From positions 1-64,000 of the forward strand of contig CANKIK010000005.1 of NCBI GenBank assembly GCA_947481985.1: a DNA stretch of 64,000 nt. Direction: 5' to 3'. Shown piece after piece: positions 36,140 to 44,637 of this stretch. Each line of letters starts with the position of its first letter. The stretch's first letter is position 1. Origin of the DNA: QWOP01 sp003669605 (GTDB lineage Bacteria; Planctomycetota; Planctomycetia; Pirellulales; UBA1268). A program made the translations under genes and the position numbers. The notes under the pieces are model-generated. The model ran no database searches, was not told the DNA's origin, and worked only from the letters and a program-made list of their open reading frames with translations.

Positions 36140-37867
36140 TTAATCGTCCCAGAGCCGTTTCTGCGGATCGGGAGGGCTCAGCGGCGCCTGAAAGGAGAGG
36201 GAATCGGCTCCGGGTTCGATCAGGGCGCGGAGTTGGTCGAGCGTGCCGGCCTCAGCGGGGAGGACATTTTTCCGCCAGATGGCGATCCGTGGCGACCGGA
36301 CCACGACGCCCGACTCGTGGCGCGTGGAGACGGCCACGCCGCGAAAGGCCAAGCGCATCACGAGCGTCGGCGTCACCCCCCGCCACGGCCCCTTCTTCTC
36401 CTGAATGGTGGCCCGGACGATGCCGTCGATCTCCGCCAACTCTTCGTCGGTCAGGCCGACGCGGGCGCTGGCGATTCTCACCAGACGCGCATTGTGCCAA
36501 ACGCCGAAGGCGTACTCGGAATTGAGCCTCTTGCCGCGACCAGACCCAGCCACAGCGGCGATGAGCACCGCGTCGATCTCCAGGGGATCAACAGCCCACG
36601 CCCACCAGAGTTGATCGGTGACGGTGGTGGCGTAGGCACCGCAGCGCGGTTTGAGCACCAGCCCACCGACAGCCCGATCGCGGGCCGAGGCATGGAGCGC
36701 TTCGACGGCTGACCAATCGGGGGCGGGGAGCAGTGGCGAGAGCCACAGCCGACTGGCGGGCGTGACAGGGCAGGGGAGCAAGCCCGCAGCCGGCAGCGGG
36801 TCGAGAAGGGGATGCCCGTGGTCCTCACAGAGCGACTCAAGGGCGTCTCGACGGGCAGCAAGTGGCTCGGCACGGAGGTCGGTGCCGCCGACTTCGAGAA
36901 GATCGAAAGCCACGAAGGCCCAGGGGGATTCGCTCCGCAGCCGCGGTAGAAGAGTCTGTCTGGTTCTCCGCGGCGGGAGTGCCATGCCCCCCGTGATCTG
37001 GCTCCCTCGAAGAGCAAGCAACACGCCATCGAGGACAGTGCTGTCTGGGAGGCCGGCCGCCGCGGCCACGACTTCCGGAAACCGATCGCTGACGAGTTCC
37101 TCTTCCCTGGTCCAGAGCGCCACGCCGCCACGGCACACCACCTGTGCCCGGATCCCCTCCCACTTCCATTCCACCTGCCAGTCGGGCCGATCGGCTGCAG
37201 CCCCGATGGAGGAGTCGAGTGCAACAGGGGCAGCAAAAGGGTGGGGGCCGCGCCGGACTGCCGCCGTCCCAGGAGCCATCAAGTCGCAATAGTCGGCGGC
37301 GGAATCGAGTGCTCGAGCCTCGAGGCGCTCGAGCATCTGTGGGCCGTCGATGCCCGCGACCTCTGCCAGGGCGCTGGCCAGAAGCGTTTGCGGGACCACG
37401 ATACGGAAGGTTCCGCAGAGTAACTTGTGCCACACGACACGCTCCTGCGGCTGGAGGAGCCGCCACATGCTCTCGACGATCTTTTTCCGCGCCGCGCCGT
37501 CCGCCGTCTGGAGCCGGTCGGCTGTCCCGAGAAGCGCAGCGGTCAGGCCGGGAGCAGGGGGAATCTCCTGGTTGGAGCCCGGCGTTTCCGCGACTGGGAG
37601 AATCAACGCCAGCGTCTCGGCCAGATCGCCGACGTGCGCGTGGCACTCGTCCACCAACCAGGAGGGAATGCCTGCGGCCTCCGTGGCCCATTCCCGCAGG
37701 TCTGCCACCGAGATGCTCCGCGACTGCTTTCGCCCGCAGAGAATCTTGAGCGCGGTGGGGGCATCCTCCGCTGGCACGGAGCGAAAGTAGTCGACCAATG
37801 CGGCTCGCGTGTCGTGGGCTTCGGCGGCGGCGTCGAGCCGCCAGGAGAGTTCGGTAAAGGGTTTCAT
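36140..37867 (-). CDS. ATP-dependent DNA ligase
   Basis: A 575-residue ligase of the kind paired with a dedicated exonuclease in many bacteria. An N-terminal helical DNA-binding domain (about 1-200) is followed by the adenylation domain. Motif I is VEWKWEGIRAQVV, with the AMP-accepting Lys and a Trp where many ligases have Tyr or Phe; motif III-like FVAFDLLEVGGTDL and motif IV/V segments GLVLKPRCGAY and LWWAWAVDP follow. The OB domain has FGVWHNARLVRIASARVGLT and FRGVAVSTRHESGVVVRSPRI. Its ATG overlaps the stop codon of the upstream exonuclease gene (ATGA). It is probably a repair enzyme beside the replicative NAD-dependent ligase. Confidence 0.93.
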   Translation of the reverse strand: MKPFTELSWRLDAAAEAHDTRAALVDYFRSVPAEDAPTALKILCGRKQSRSISVADLREWATEAAGIPSWLVDECHAHVGDLAETLALILPVAETPGSNQEIPPAPGLTAALLGTADRLQTADGAARKKIVESMWRLLQPQERVVWHKLLCGTFRIVVPQTLLASALAEVAGIDGPQMLERLEARALDSAADYCDLMAPGTAAVRRGPHPFAAPVALDSSIGAAADRPDWQVEWKWEGIRAQVVCRGGVALWTREEELVSDRFPEVVAAAAGLPDSTVLDGVLLALRGSQITGGMALPPRRTRQTLLPRLRSESPWAFVAFDLLEVGGTDLRAEPLAARRDALESLCEDHGHPLLDPLPAAGLLPCPVTPASRLWLSPLLPAPDWSAVEALHASARDRAVGGLVLKPRCGAYATTVTDQLWWAWAVDPLEIDAVLIAAVAGSGRGKRLNSEYAFGVWHNARLVRIASARVGLTDEELAEIDGIVRATIQEKKGPWRGVTPTLVMRLAFRGVAVSTRHESGVVVRSPRIAIWRKNVLPAEAGTLDQLRALIEPGADSLSFQAPLSPPDPQKRLWDD

Positions 37868-38931
37868 GGGGGAAAGTCGATCGCGGTGGTAGGAGGATCA
37901 GGCTCATCCCCGCCGGCGTGATCGGCATCTGAAAGAGTCTCGGCCGCGGCGGTGGCCCCGCGGGTGGGGAGGACATCGGCCTCCACGCCACGCTGGCAAA
38001 GCAGCCGTGCCAGGCTGGCACTGGAGCCGTGGGTCACCAGCACGCGCCGGGCTTGCGTGGCCTCGATGACCGCCAAAAGCCCGGGGAAATCGGCATGATC
38101 GGAGACCACAAACGCCTGACTCGTCGCCCGTTTACGGCGGATGCCACGGACGGTCATCCAACCGGAGGCCTGGGCGATGCTCGCCTCGCCAAAGAGCCGC
38201 AGCCACGCGCTGGCCACCACCGACGGCGGTGCGATCACCAGCGCCCGGCCCTGGCCCACCCGCCGGGCCCGCGGGGGAACGCCGTCGATCGGCGGGAGAC
38301 GGACGCCGCTGTCCCGGTAGGCGCGGACGATCTTCATCACCGAACCGTGGGCCACGATCGGCCCAATCGACGCATCGACCATCGTCGCCAGACGCTGTGC
38401 CTTCCCCAGTGAGTAGGCTAGCAAGACACTCGTCCGCCCTGCCGCTTGATTGGCCCGCCACCAAGCGTTGATCTCGGCAGCGACTGACTCGGATGTCGGC
38501 CAGCGGTAGATCGGCAATCCAAATGTCGACTCCGTGATGAAGACGTCGGCACGTACCGGTTCGATCGGATCACAGGTCGGATCGGCGGCAGTTTTGTAGT
38601 CGCCGCTGACCACCCAGACCGTGCCCCGGTGTTCGACGCGAACCTGCGCCGACCCGAGGATGTGACCGGCCGGCGCAAACGAGACATGTGCGCCATTGAT
38701 CGCCAGCGACTCGCCGTAGCGGAGCGAGTCGATTGGAACCGTACCCCCCAGACGGCTGCGGAGCACCAACTTGCCAGGGGCGGCGCAGAGGTAACGGTCG
38801 CAGCCGGGGCGGGCGTGATCGGCGTGGGCGTGGGTGATGACGGCCCGTGGCACCCGCCGCCAGGGATCGATCCAGAATTGTCCCGCCGGGCAGTAGAGCC
38901 CCGCCTCGGTCACTTCGAGAACGTCCGCCAT
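37864..38931 (-). CDS. Ligase-associated DNA exonuclease (metallo-beta-lactamase/beta-CASP family)
   Basis: A 355-residue metallo-beta-lactamase-fold nuclease of the group found next to ATP-dependent DNA ligases. The metal-binding motif is ITHAHADHARPGCDRYL, followed by FAPAGHILGSAQVRVEHRG, VVSGDYKTAADPTCDP and VFITESTFGLPIYRWP; the beta-CASP part has SLGKAQRLATMV and AFVVSDHADFPGLL, and VLVTHG lies near the end. It should trim DNA ends before ligation. GGGGAGG precedes the chosen ATG by about ten bases. The stop overlaps the ligase start. The helicase and phosphoesterase that complete this cassette in other bacteria are not adjacent. Confidence 0.9.
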   Translation of the reverse strand: MADVLEVTEAGLYCPAGQFWIDPWRRVPRAVITHAHADHARPGCDRYLCAAPGKLVLRSRLGGTVPIDSLRYGESLAINGAHVSFAPAGHILGSAQVRVEHRGTVWVVSGDYKTAADPTCDPIEPVRADVFITESTFGLPIYRWPTSESVAAEINAWWRANQAAGRTSVLLAYSLGKAQRLATMVDASIGPIVAHGSVMKIVRAYRDSGVRLPPIDGVPPRARRVGQGRALVIAPPSVVASAWLRLFGEASIAQASGWMTVRGIRRKRATSQAFVVSDHADFPGLLAVIEATQARRVLVTHGSSASLARLLCQRGVEADVLPTRGATAAAETLSDADHAGGDEPDPPTTAIDFPP

Positions 38932-38995
38932 GGCGCAGGTGCCTCCCCACGGATCGGTCTGGGGTCGGTCTGGCAACCGCTCAGCCTTGAGTCAA

Positions 38996-39080
38996 TCGTA
39001 GCAGGCTGTGGACCAACAGCCCGGAGGAGAAGCCCGCGGCGGTTGCGAGCGAGGAGCAGGCAGAAACACGAGCCTGCCAA
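38996..39080 (-). repeat. Possible degraded copy (G) of the dispersed repeat
   Basis: On the minus strand this segment reads TGCTCCTCGCTCGCAACCGCC, interrupted here for brevity, and ends GCTGTTGGTCCACAGCCTGC, resembling the right half of copy B (GCACTCGGGACCGCC ... CAGTTTATCCACAGCCTG). The left hairpin is absent. It lies between the exonuclease gene and a hypothetical gene. Confidence 0.35.
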
Positions 39081-39089
39081 AACCAACTC

Positions 39090-39524
39090 TCAACGGTAGG
39101 CCTGATTGCCGACGGCTGGGAATCGATAGCCGCCAAATCCGAGTGGTGCGTAGGTTGGCCAATCGCCGGAACGGACGCTGGGGGGGGTGCCATACATCTC
39201 CCAGGTCGGTGTCCGTGGCAGCGTCGGGGGAACAAAGTATTTGGGCCGCTGTCGCTGCCCGGTGACATACGGCGAGCGCCCGGGCTGGTAGGGGGCCTGG
39301 TGCTGGGGGGTGCCATGGCCCATCGGCTTGGCCCGGCCGATGCCCCGCGGCCTCCCATTCCCAGACTCGTCCGCGCGGGCCACCGCGATGCAGACCAGCA
39401 TGAAGATCAGCGAACCAACCACCAACCTCACGACACTCTGGCCTTCGCGGGAGACTGCGACCGCATTTGCGGAGAGGCCAAAACGGCGAGCGGCTACGGG
39501 GGAACTGGGCGGAGGTGCGGGCAT
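39090..39524 (-). CDS. Hypothetical Pro/Tyr-rich exported protein
   Basis: A 144-residue product. Residues 30-50 (VVRLVVGSLIFMLVCIAVAR) form a signal peptide or anchor, and the mature part is rich in Pro, Gly, Tyr and Arg (HQAPYQPGRSPYVTG, YAPLGFGGYRFPAVG), without a recognised domain. GGAG lies about eight bases before the chosen ATG; an ATG 23 codons earlier is less well placed. The signal-like segment and ribosome site favour a real gene; the function is unknown. Confidence 0.55.
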   Translation of the reverse strand: MPAPPPSSPVAARRFGLSANAVAVSREGQSVVRLVVGSLIFMLVCIAVARADESGNGRPRGIGRAKPMGHGTPQHQAPYQPGRSPYVTGQRQRPKYFVPPTLPRTPTWEMYGTPPSVRSGDWPTYAPLGFGGYRFPAVGNQAYR

Positions 39525-39662
39525 GGAATGTCTCCGGGAGAGGCTGCGACCGGGCAGGCTCGTCTGCAGAAAGATCGGCGTGGCCGACGGCACTGCTTGG
39601 AGAAAACGTCGGCGCGCCCGGAGATGACGTTTCTCCCGAATATGGCGGGCCCTGCCAAACGG

Positions 39663-40214
39663 TCAATTGTGCCACGGCTGGGCAGGCATGTGCTTGATGC
39701 GGAGCGCCGCGGCGAGTGTTGTGTCGGCGATGTGTCTGCTGACGCGCCGCCACAGCGCATCAGTGTCGCCGAACACGAAGTCGCTCGTGGCGGTGGTGGT
39801 CGTCCAATCGCCCCCCCCCACCTCGGCTTCGAGCTGCCCAGCGCCCCAGCCGGAATAGCCGGCGAAGACGCGCAGCGGCGAATGGCCGTCAGAAACGAGG
39901 GTCATGACAAGATCCTTGCGCAGGGCGAGGAAAACCCCCGGCGCGATATCCCGTTCGGTCATGGCAGGGTTGGCATGGAGCGCCAGCAACGGCCCCTCGA
40001 GTGGTCCGCCGTTCATCACCGAGAGGTCGGGGGGGCACGGTCCATGCGCCGACTCGTCCCAAAGCGCCTCGAGGCGCTCGGCGCCCGGGCGATTGAGCAC
40101 CAAGCCCAACGCCCCTCCCCGATTATGCTCGACGAGCAGAACGACCGTTTGGGAGAAGTTCGGATCATCAAGGGCTGGGGAGGCAACCAGGAGTTTTCCG
40201 GAGAGCGAATCCAT
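39663..40214 (-). CDS. YqgE/AlgH family protein (UPF0301)
   Basis: A 183-residue protein of the YqgE/AlgH family, conserved but of unclear biochemical function. It has MDSLSGKLLVASPALDDPNF at the N-terminus, QTVVLLVEHNRGGALGLVLN, VMNGGPLEGPLLALH and VFAGYSGWGAGQLEAEV, all family signatures. The start was set at the Met that begins this conserved block; 64 upstream codons in frame lack similarity. In other bacteria the family sits beside the RNase H-like YqgF; that gene is not here. Confidence 0.9.
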   Translation of the reverse strand: MDSLSGKLLVASPALDDPNFSQTVVLLVEHNRGGALGLVLNRPGAERLEALWDESAHGPCPPDLSVMNGGPLEGPLLALHANPAMTERDIAPGVFLALRKDLVMTLVSDGHSPLRVFAGYSGWGAGQLEAEVGGGDWTTTTATSDFVFGDTDALWRRVSRHIADTTLAAALRIKHMPAQPWHN

Positions 40215-40457
40215 CCAAGCCTCATGGACCAAGTTCGTGGCGGGGCAGCGACCGTTTGACGGACATCGTACCGCGCACTCCAGATGCACCGGCGTCGCGA
40301 CGACGGTGTCTTCGCGCCGAATCACCCCCCCCCCGGCGGCCCACCGACAGGGCACTGGCGAGAAGACAACGCCGTACAGCAAGGGGGGCGAGCCCTCTGC
40401 GGGCATTGGGGGTGGAACTTACCCGAGGCCGCTCCCAGCCGGGAGCGATGCCGGTCG

Positions 40458-42194
40458 TTACGCGATGCCGGTGCTTCCTTGTCCTGGTTCCCGTCCCTCG
40501 GCCACCTCGCGGAGTCGGGAATTCTCTTGGTGACACTGCTCGTCGTCGTCCTGCTCGCTGGGGCGACCGCCGCGGCCCGACTTTTCCTTTGGTTGACCGG
40601 TGGAACCGCGGCGCTGCGTCCCCTCCGAACCGGCCCAGCGGAGTTTTACCTTTGTCGAGAAGACCTTCTCGAAGAGATCGGTGCGCCGTTCGGCACCCCA
40701 GATGTCGACCTGCGGTTCCTGGTCCGACACCACGTCGAGGTACACGCCGTGGTCATCGCTCAGCACGAGGACGTCCCGCACCTGCTGGGAACGGCTCCGA
40801 TCGAGACCGCCAGCCAGACGGAGGACCGCTGCCATGCGGTGCACCCGCCGTTGGTCGGCCGCCGAAAGTCGGGAGAGGTTCTCGTGCTTCTTCTTGGGAT
40901 GAGCGCCGCGGTGGTAGCGGGCGACGTTGGCGATCAATTCCAAGTCGTGCGGCCGGACCCCCGGCAGGCGGCTGTTGCGGATGAGGTGGTAGCTGTGTTT
41001 GTGGTGCTGGTCGTAGTTGATGACGTAGCCCACATCCTGGAGCCGGGCGGCGCACTCCAGCAGCGGCCGGTCGTCGGCCTCGACCCCCAGCGGCGTCGCA
41101 AGCTGCTCCCAAATCCTCCCCGCCAGCGACGCCACCTTGCGGCCGTGCTCCACCTCGCCGGAGCAGGCACCGGCCAGTCGTTCGATCGCCTCCTCGCGGA
41201 GGCTGGCGTTGTCGGCAGGTGCGGCACCGAGCCCGAGGACGTCGTCGATCATCTCCCGCATCAGGCCATCGCGGACGCCGCGGGTGTGGACCATCAGGGT
41301 ATTGACGCGGAACCGCTTCAGCAGGCCGTCGATGATTGACAGTCCGGCGACGATGATGTCTGCCCGGTCTGGCGCCATGCCCGGCAGCGCCCGGCGTGCC
41401 CGCACCGGGAGCTTGCGGAGGCGGTCGAGAAGGTGGCGGACCTCGGCGTGCGACACCCGGTAGCCGGCGACGGGAATGTTGACCTCCCCCTTGGAAGCCA
41501 TCACCAGTTCGGCGAGCGTCGTGAAGGTGCCGCCAGAGCCGACGAGAAAGTGTGGCGCAAATAGCGGCCGCGAGGTCCGTTTCTTGAGGCACAAGGCGAC
41601 CTCGGCCTCGAGGCGGAGGAAGGCCTCGGGGTCGGGGGGATCGCCGGCACCGAACTGCTCGGTGAGCCGCACCGCCCCCAGCGGAGTCGGGTGGATGGCC
41701 TCGATGAGGTTTCCGGTGGCAAAGACAACCTCGGTGCTGCCGCCGCCGATGTCGGCGACGACGACGTTCTTGCCGGTGAGATCGAAGGCGTTCTGGACGC
41801 TGGAAAAAGCGAGCCTTGCCTCGCGCTCCGACGTGATCACCTCCACATCGAGCCCCACTTCCTCGCGGACCCGGCGACAGAAATCGGGGCCATTGCGGGC
41901 CTCGCGAACGGCGCAGGTGGCGATTGTCCGCAGGGTCGTCACCTGGTAACCGGCGGCGATCTGCCGAAAACTCCCCAGCGCCCGGAGGGTGTGAGCCATC
42001 GATTCGTCGTCAAGGGCGCCGGCGGCAACGCTGCGGCCGAGGCGGGTCGGTTCGCGTTCCTCGTCGAGGATTCTGTAGGTGCCCCCGCGGAGCGCCTCGG
42101 CCACCAGCAGCCTGACGCTGTTGGAGCCGATATCGATGGCCGCCAGGCGGCTGGTCATCTCGGCGGAAAGGTAGATCTGCTTGTCGTCCGGCAT
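40458..42194 (-). CDS. Exopolyphosphatase/pppGpp phosphatase (Ppx/GppA) with HD domain
   Basis: A 578-residue Ppx/GppA phosphatase of the actin-like ATPase fold. The phosphate loop is AAIDIGSNSVRLLVAEAL, the second GGGSTE loop is VVVADIGGGSTEVVFATG, and HFLVGSGGTFTTLAEL and YRVSHAEVRHLLDRL follow. The C-terminal half is HD-type (EHGRKVASLAGRIWEQL, LQDVGYVINYDQHHKHSYH). It should hydrolyse inorganic polyphosphate and perhaps pppGpp. The last 50 residues are a Gly/Arg/Glu/Gln-rich tail not usual for the family. The start is unclear: the ATG at 42194 or that at 42158 just before TSRLAAIDIG. It is divergent from ribF. Confidence 0.9.
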   Translation of the reverse strand: MPDDKQIYLSAEMTSRLAAIDIGSNSVRLLVAEALRGGTYRILDEEREPTRLGRSVAAGALDDESMAHTLRALGSFRQIAAGYQVTTLRTIATCAVREARNGPDFCRRVREEVGLDVEVITSEREARLAFSSVQNAFDLTGKNVVVADIGGGSTEVVFATGNLIEAIHPTPLGAVRLTEQFGAGDPPDPEAFLRLEAEVALCLKKRTSRPLFAPHFLVGSGGTFTTLAELVMASKGEVNIPVAGYRVSHAEVRHLLDRLRKLPVRARRALPGMAPDRADIIVAGLSIIDGLLKRFRVNTLMVHTRGVRDGLMREMIDDVLGLGAAPADNASLREEAIERLAGACSGEVEHGRKVASLAGRIWEQLATPLGVEADDRPLLECAARLQDVGYVINYDQHHKHSYHLIRNSRLPGVRPHDLELIANVARYHRGAHPKKKHENLSRLSAADQRRVHRMAAVLRLAGGLDRSRSQQVRDVLVLSDDHGVYLDVVSDQEPQVDIWGAERRTDLFEKVFSTKVKLRWAGSEGTQRRGSTGQPKEKSGRGGRPSEQDDDEQCHQENSRLREVAEGREPGQGSTGIA

Positions 42195-42358
42195 CGGTGG
42201 TGCAACGCTCCGGTGGGCGGGGGTGGGCAGGCTCTATCCGCGGAGGAAACCTCCATGATACCGTCGCTGCATCCCCTGCCGGGACCGGTCCGGCAGGGCA
42301 TACGCTACACTTCGATGCTTTCGGGCCCGGCAGCGTCTTTGAGAGACTCCCGCTTCCC

Positions 42359-43348
42359 TTGTCGCACGTCGCTTCTCCCCGCCTGTTTCCCATCACCGAC
42401 CGCTGGCAGCTCGGCGGTCCGCCGTGCGCCATGACCGTCGGCAATTTCGATGGCGTCCATCTCGGCCACGCGGGCATCGTCCGCGAGTTGCTCGCTGCGG
42501 GCAGGGCCCGCGGACTCCCCGCCGTGGTCTTCACCTTCGATCCCCACCCCGCGCGGATCCTTCGCCCCGACTGCGCGCCCCCCCTCCTTTCGACCCCCGA
42601 TCGCCGGGCGGAACTGCTCGGAGAGTTGGGGGTCGATGCCGTGCTCGTGCAGCCGGTCGACGCGGCGCTGCTGGCCCTCGACGCCGAAACCTTTTACCAC
42701 CAGATCCTCCGCGGCACGGGCCGGGCCGTGTTGCTTGCCGAAGGCCCCGACTTCCGCTTTGGCGCCGGCCGCCGCGGCGACATGGATCTTCTCCGCCGAC
42801 TGGCGGCCCACGATGCGGTGGAGGCGATCACCGTGGCAGCGGTGGCTGCCGATGGCCAGCCCATTTCCAGTTCACGGATCCGGACGCTGATCGCCGCCGG
42901 CCGCGTCGAGGAGGCCGCCGGTCTGCTCACCGCCCCGTACCGAATTCGCGGCCAAGTGGTGCGTGGGAAGGCCCGCGGTCGGACACTCGGGTTTCCTACC
43001 GCCAATCTCGCCGGCGTGACCACGCTCCTGCCGGGACCGGGCGTGTACGGCGGCCGGGCGCGACAAGTATCCCCGGCAGGCGCAAACGGGCAGCCGCCGC
43101 AGCACTGGCCGGCCGCGATTCACATCGGCCCCAACGTCTCCTTCGATGAGCAGGCGGTTTCCGTGGAGGTCCACCTGATCGGTTTCGAGGGCGACCTCTA
43201 TGACCAGCAGCTCGACGTTGACTTCCTGGCGCGCGTCCGTGACACTCGCCGCTTCGATTCCCCAGACGCCCTCCGCCACCAGCTCTCCGCCGATATCTCT
43301 CAGGCTGCTCTGATCGCACGGTCGTCTGATTCCCTCGGGCCGCGCTGA
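42359..43348 (+). CDS. ribF: Bifunctional riboflavin kinase/FAD synthetase
   Basis: A 329-residue RibF that phosphorylates riboflavin to FMN and adenylates it to FAD. The FAD synthetase half has MTVGNFDGVHLGHAGIVREL (nucleotidyltransferase GNFDGVHLGH), FTFDPHPARILRP and SSSRIRTLIAAG. The riboflavin kinase half has IRGQVVRGKARGRTLGFPTAN and VEVHLIGFEGDLYDQQLDVDF. A TTG start is proposed because family members carry about 20 residues before VGNFDG; the ATG at 42431 begins inside the conserved loop and is too late. Confidence in the product is high, in the exact start moderate. Confidence 0.93.
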   Translation: MSHVASPRLFPITDRWQLGGPPCAMTVGNFDGVHLGHAGIVRELLAAGRARGLPAVVFTFDPHPARILRPDCAPPLLSTPDRRAELLGELGVDAVLVQPVDAALLALDAETFYHQILRGTGRAVLLAEGPDFRFGAGRRGDMDLLRRLAAHDAVEAITVAAVAADGQPISSSRIRTLIAAGRVEEAAGLLTAPYRIRGQVVRGKARGRTLGFPTANLAGVTTLLPGPGVYGGRARQVSPAGANGQPPQHWPAAIHIGPNVSFDEQAVSVEVHLIGFEGDLYDQQLDVDFLARVRDTRRFDSPDALRHQLSADISQAALIARSSDSLGPR

Positions 43349-43389
43349 CGAGCGCTGTGTCCTCCCCCCCTTTTTTCGCCGGAGCCATC

Positions 43390-44400
43390 ATGCGACTCGA
43401 TTGGGCCAGTCTCGTGGAGGTGCTTCGGGGATGCCAGAAGGTGGTGCTCACGAGCCACGTCCGCCCCGACTGCGACGCGCTGGGAAGCGAATTAGGAATG
43501 CTCGGGATCCTCGAGGCGATCGGCAAGGATGTGCGGATCGTCAACGCCCAGGCGACGCCCGTTACCCTTGCCTGGATCGACCCAAACCACCGCATCGAAT
43601 CGCTCCAGACGGGAGTGAAAAAATCTGATCTTGCCGACCGTGATCTGGTGATCGTCGTCGACACCAGCGCCTGGGCGCAGTTGGGTGCGATGGCCGATGT
43701 CGTCAAGGAATTGCGGCCCCGTGTGCTGGTCATCGATCATCACGTCAGTGAGGACGACCTCTCCGATCGCTGGTTCAAGGACACCTCCGCCGAGGCCACC
43801 GCCCGGATTATTTCGGAGGTGGCCCTGCGTCTCAAAGTGCCGCTGACCGAGGCCATCGCCACGCCGCTGTACTCTGGCCTCTCGACCGACACCGGAGGGT
43901 TTCGCTTTCCCTCCACCAGTGCCGAGACCTTCCGTGTCGCTGCGCGTCTGGTGGACGCCGGTGCCAGCCCGCCGACGGTCTATCGGGAGTTGTTTGAGCA
44001 GGACTCGATCGCCCGCCTCCATCTGGTGGGGCGGACGCTGGCCGGTGCCCGGCCGGCGCACGACGGCAAAGTGATCTATTCGACGGTCCGGCAGTCGGAC
44101 ATCAAGGAGGTACACGCGCTCCCGAGTGACACCGAGGACCTCGTCAACCTCACGCTCGCGGTGAAGGGGACTGAAGTGGCGGTGATTCTCATCGAGCAGC
44201 CCGACTCGCGCGTGAAGGTGAGTTTCCGGAGCCGCGGCCGGGTCGATTGCAATCTCCTTGCCGGCTCGTTCAACGGCGGCGGCCACAAGGCGGCTGCCGG
44301 TGCGATTCTCCCCGGTCCCTTTGACGCGGCGTTTGAGAAGGTGACCCACGCGGTGGATGCGGCTTGGGCGGCCGGCATGGGCTTGGTGACCGGGGGCTGA
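43390..44400 (+). CDS. nrnA: DHH/DHHA1 phosphoesterase, NrnA-like oligoribonuclease/pAp phosphatase
   Basis: A 336-residue DHH-family enzyme. The DHH domain has VVLTSHVRPDCDALGSELGM, LVIVVDTSAWAQLG and the family motif VLVIDHHVSEDDLSD, then LYSGLSTDTGGFRFPST. The DHHA1 domain ends with the signature FNGGGHKAAAGAIL. Family members degrade short RNAs and dephosphorylate 3'-phosphoadenosine 5'-phosphate. It follows ribF by 41 bp on the same strand and they may be co-transcribed. Confidence 0.92.
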   Translation: MRLDWASLVEVLRGCQKVVLTSHVRPDCDALGSELGMLGILEAIGKDVRIVNAQATPVTLAWIDPNHRIESLQTGVKKSDLADRDLVIVVDTSAWAQLGAMADVVKELRPRVLVIDHHVSEDDLSDRWFKDTSAEATARIISEVALRLKVPLTEAIATPLYSGLSTDTGGFRFPSTSAETFRVAARLVDAGASPPTVYRELFEQDSIARLHLVGRTLAGARPAHDGKVIYSTVRQSDIKEVHALPSDTEDLVNLTLAVKGTEVAVILIEQPDSRVKVSFRSRGRVDCNLLAGSFNGGGHKAAAGAILPGPFDAAFEKVTHAVDAAWAAGMGLVTGG

Positions 44401-44460
44401 AAGACGTGGCTCCCGGCCAGCGCCTGGGCGTTCCGGCAGCCATGATGGCGGCCTGCGTGC

Positions 44461-44500
44461 GCTTTTGGAGTCACGATTCCGCTTTCGGAGTCACGATGCC
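44461..44500. repeat. 20-bp tandem duplication
   Basis: Two adjacent copies of GCTTTYGGAGTCACGATKCC (44461-44480 and 44481-44500) that differ at two positions. The duplication lies in the 237-bp gap between nrnA and the mechanosensitive channel gene and is the only structure I see in that gap. Confidence 0.9.
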
Positions 44501-44637
44501 AGGGAGCGGGCAATTTGGGGGGGATCGATGGGAAGCGTTGGAGTGGTCGGCCTTGTCCGCGGACAGTCGGCTTTGGTACCTCCTCTTCCCCGTCGCCACT
44601 TTCTCACCCCACAACCCGAAGCCCGAAGACTTGCTGC

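Noticed and set aside
36140..38931. Defence-island reading of the nuclease-ligase pair
   Set aside because: The exonuclease and ligase match a known house-keeping repair pairing; no restriction, toxin or sensor domain is nearby.
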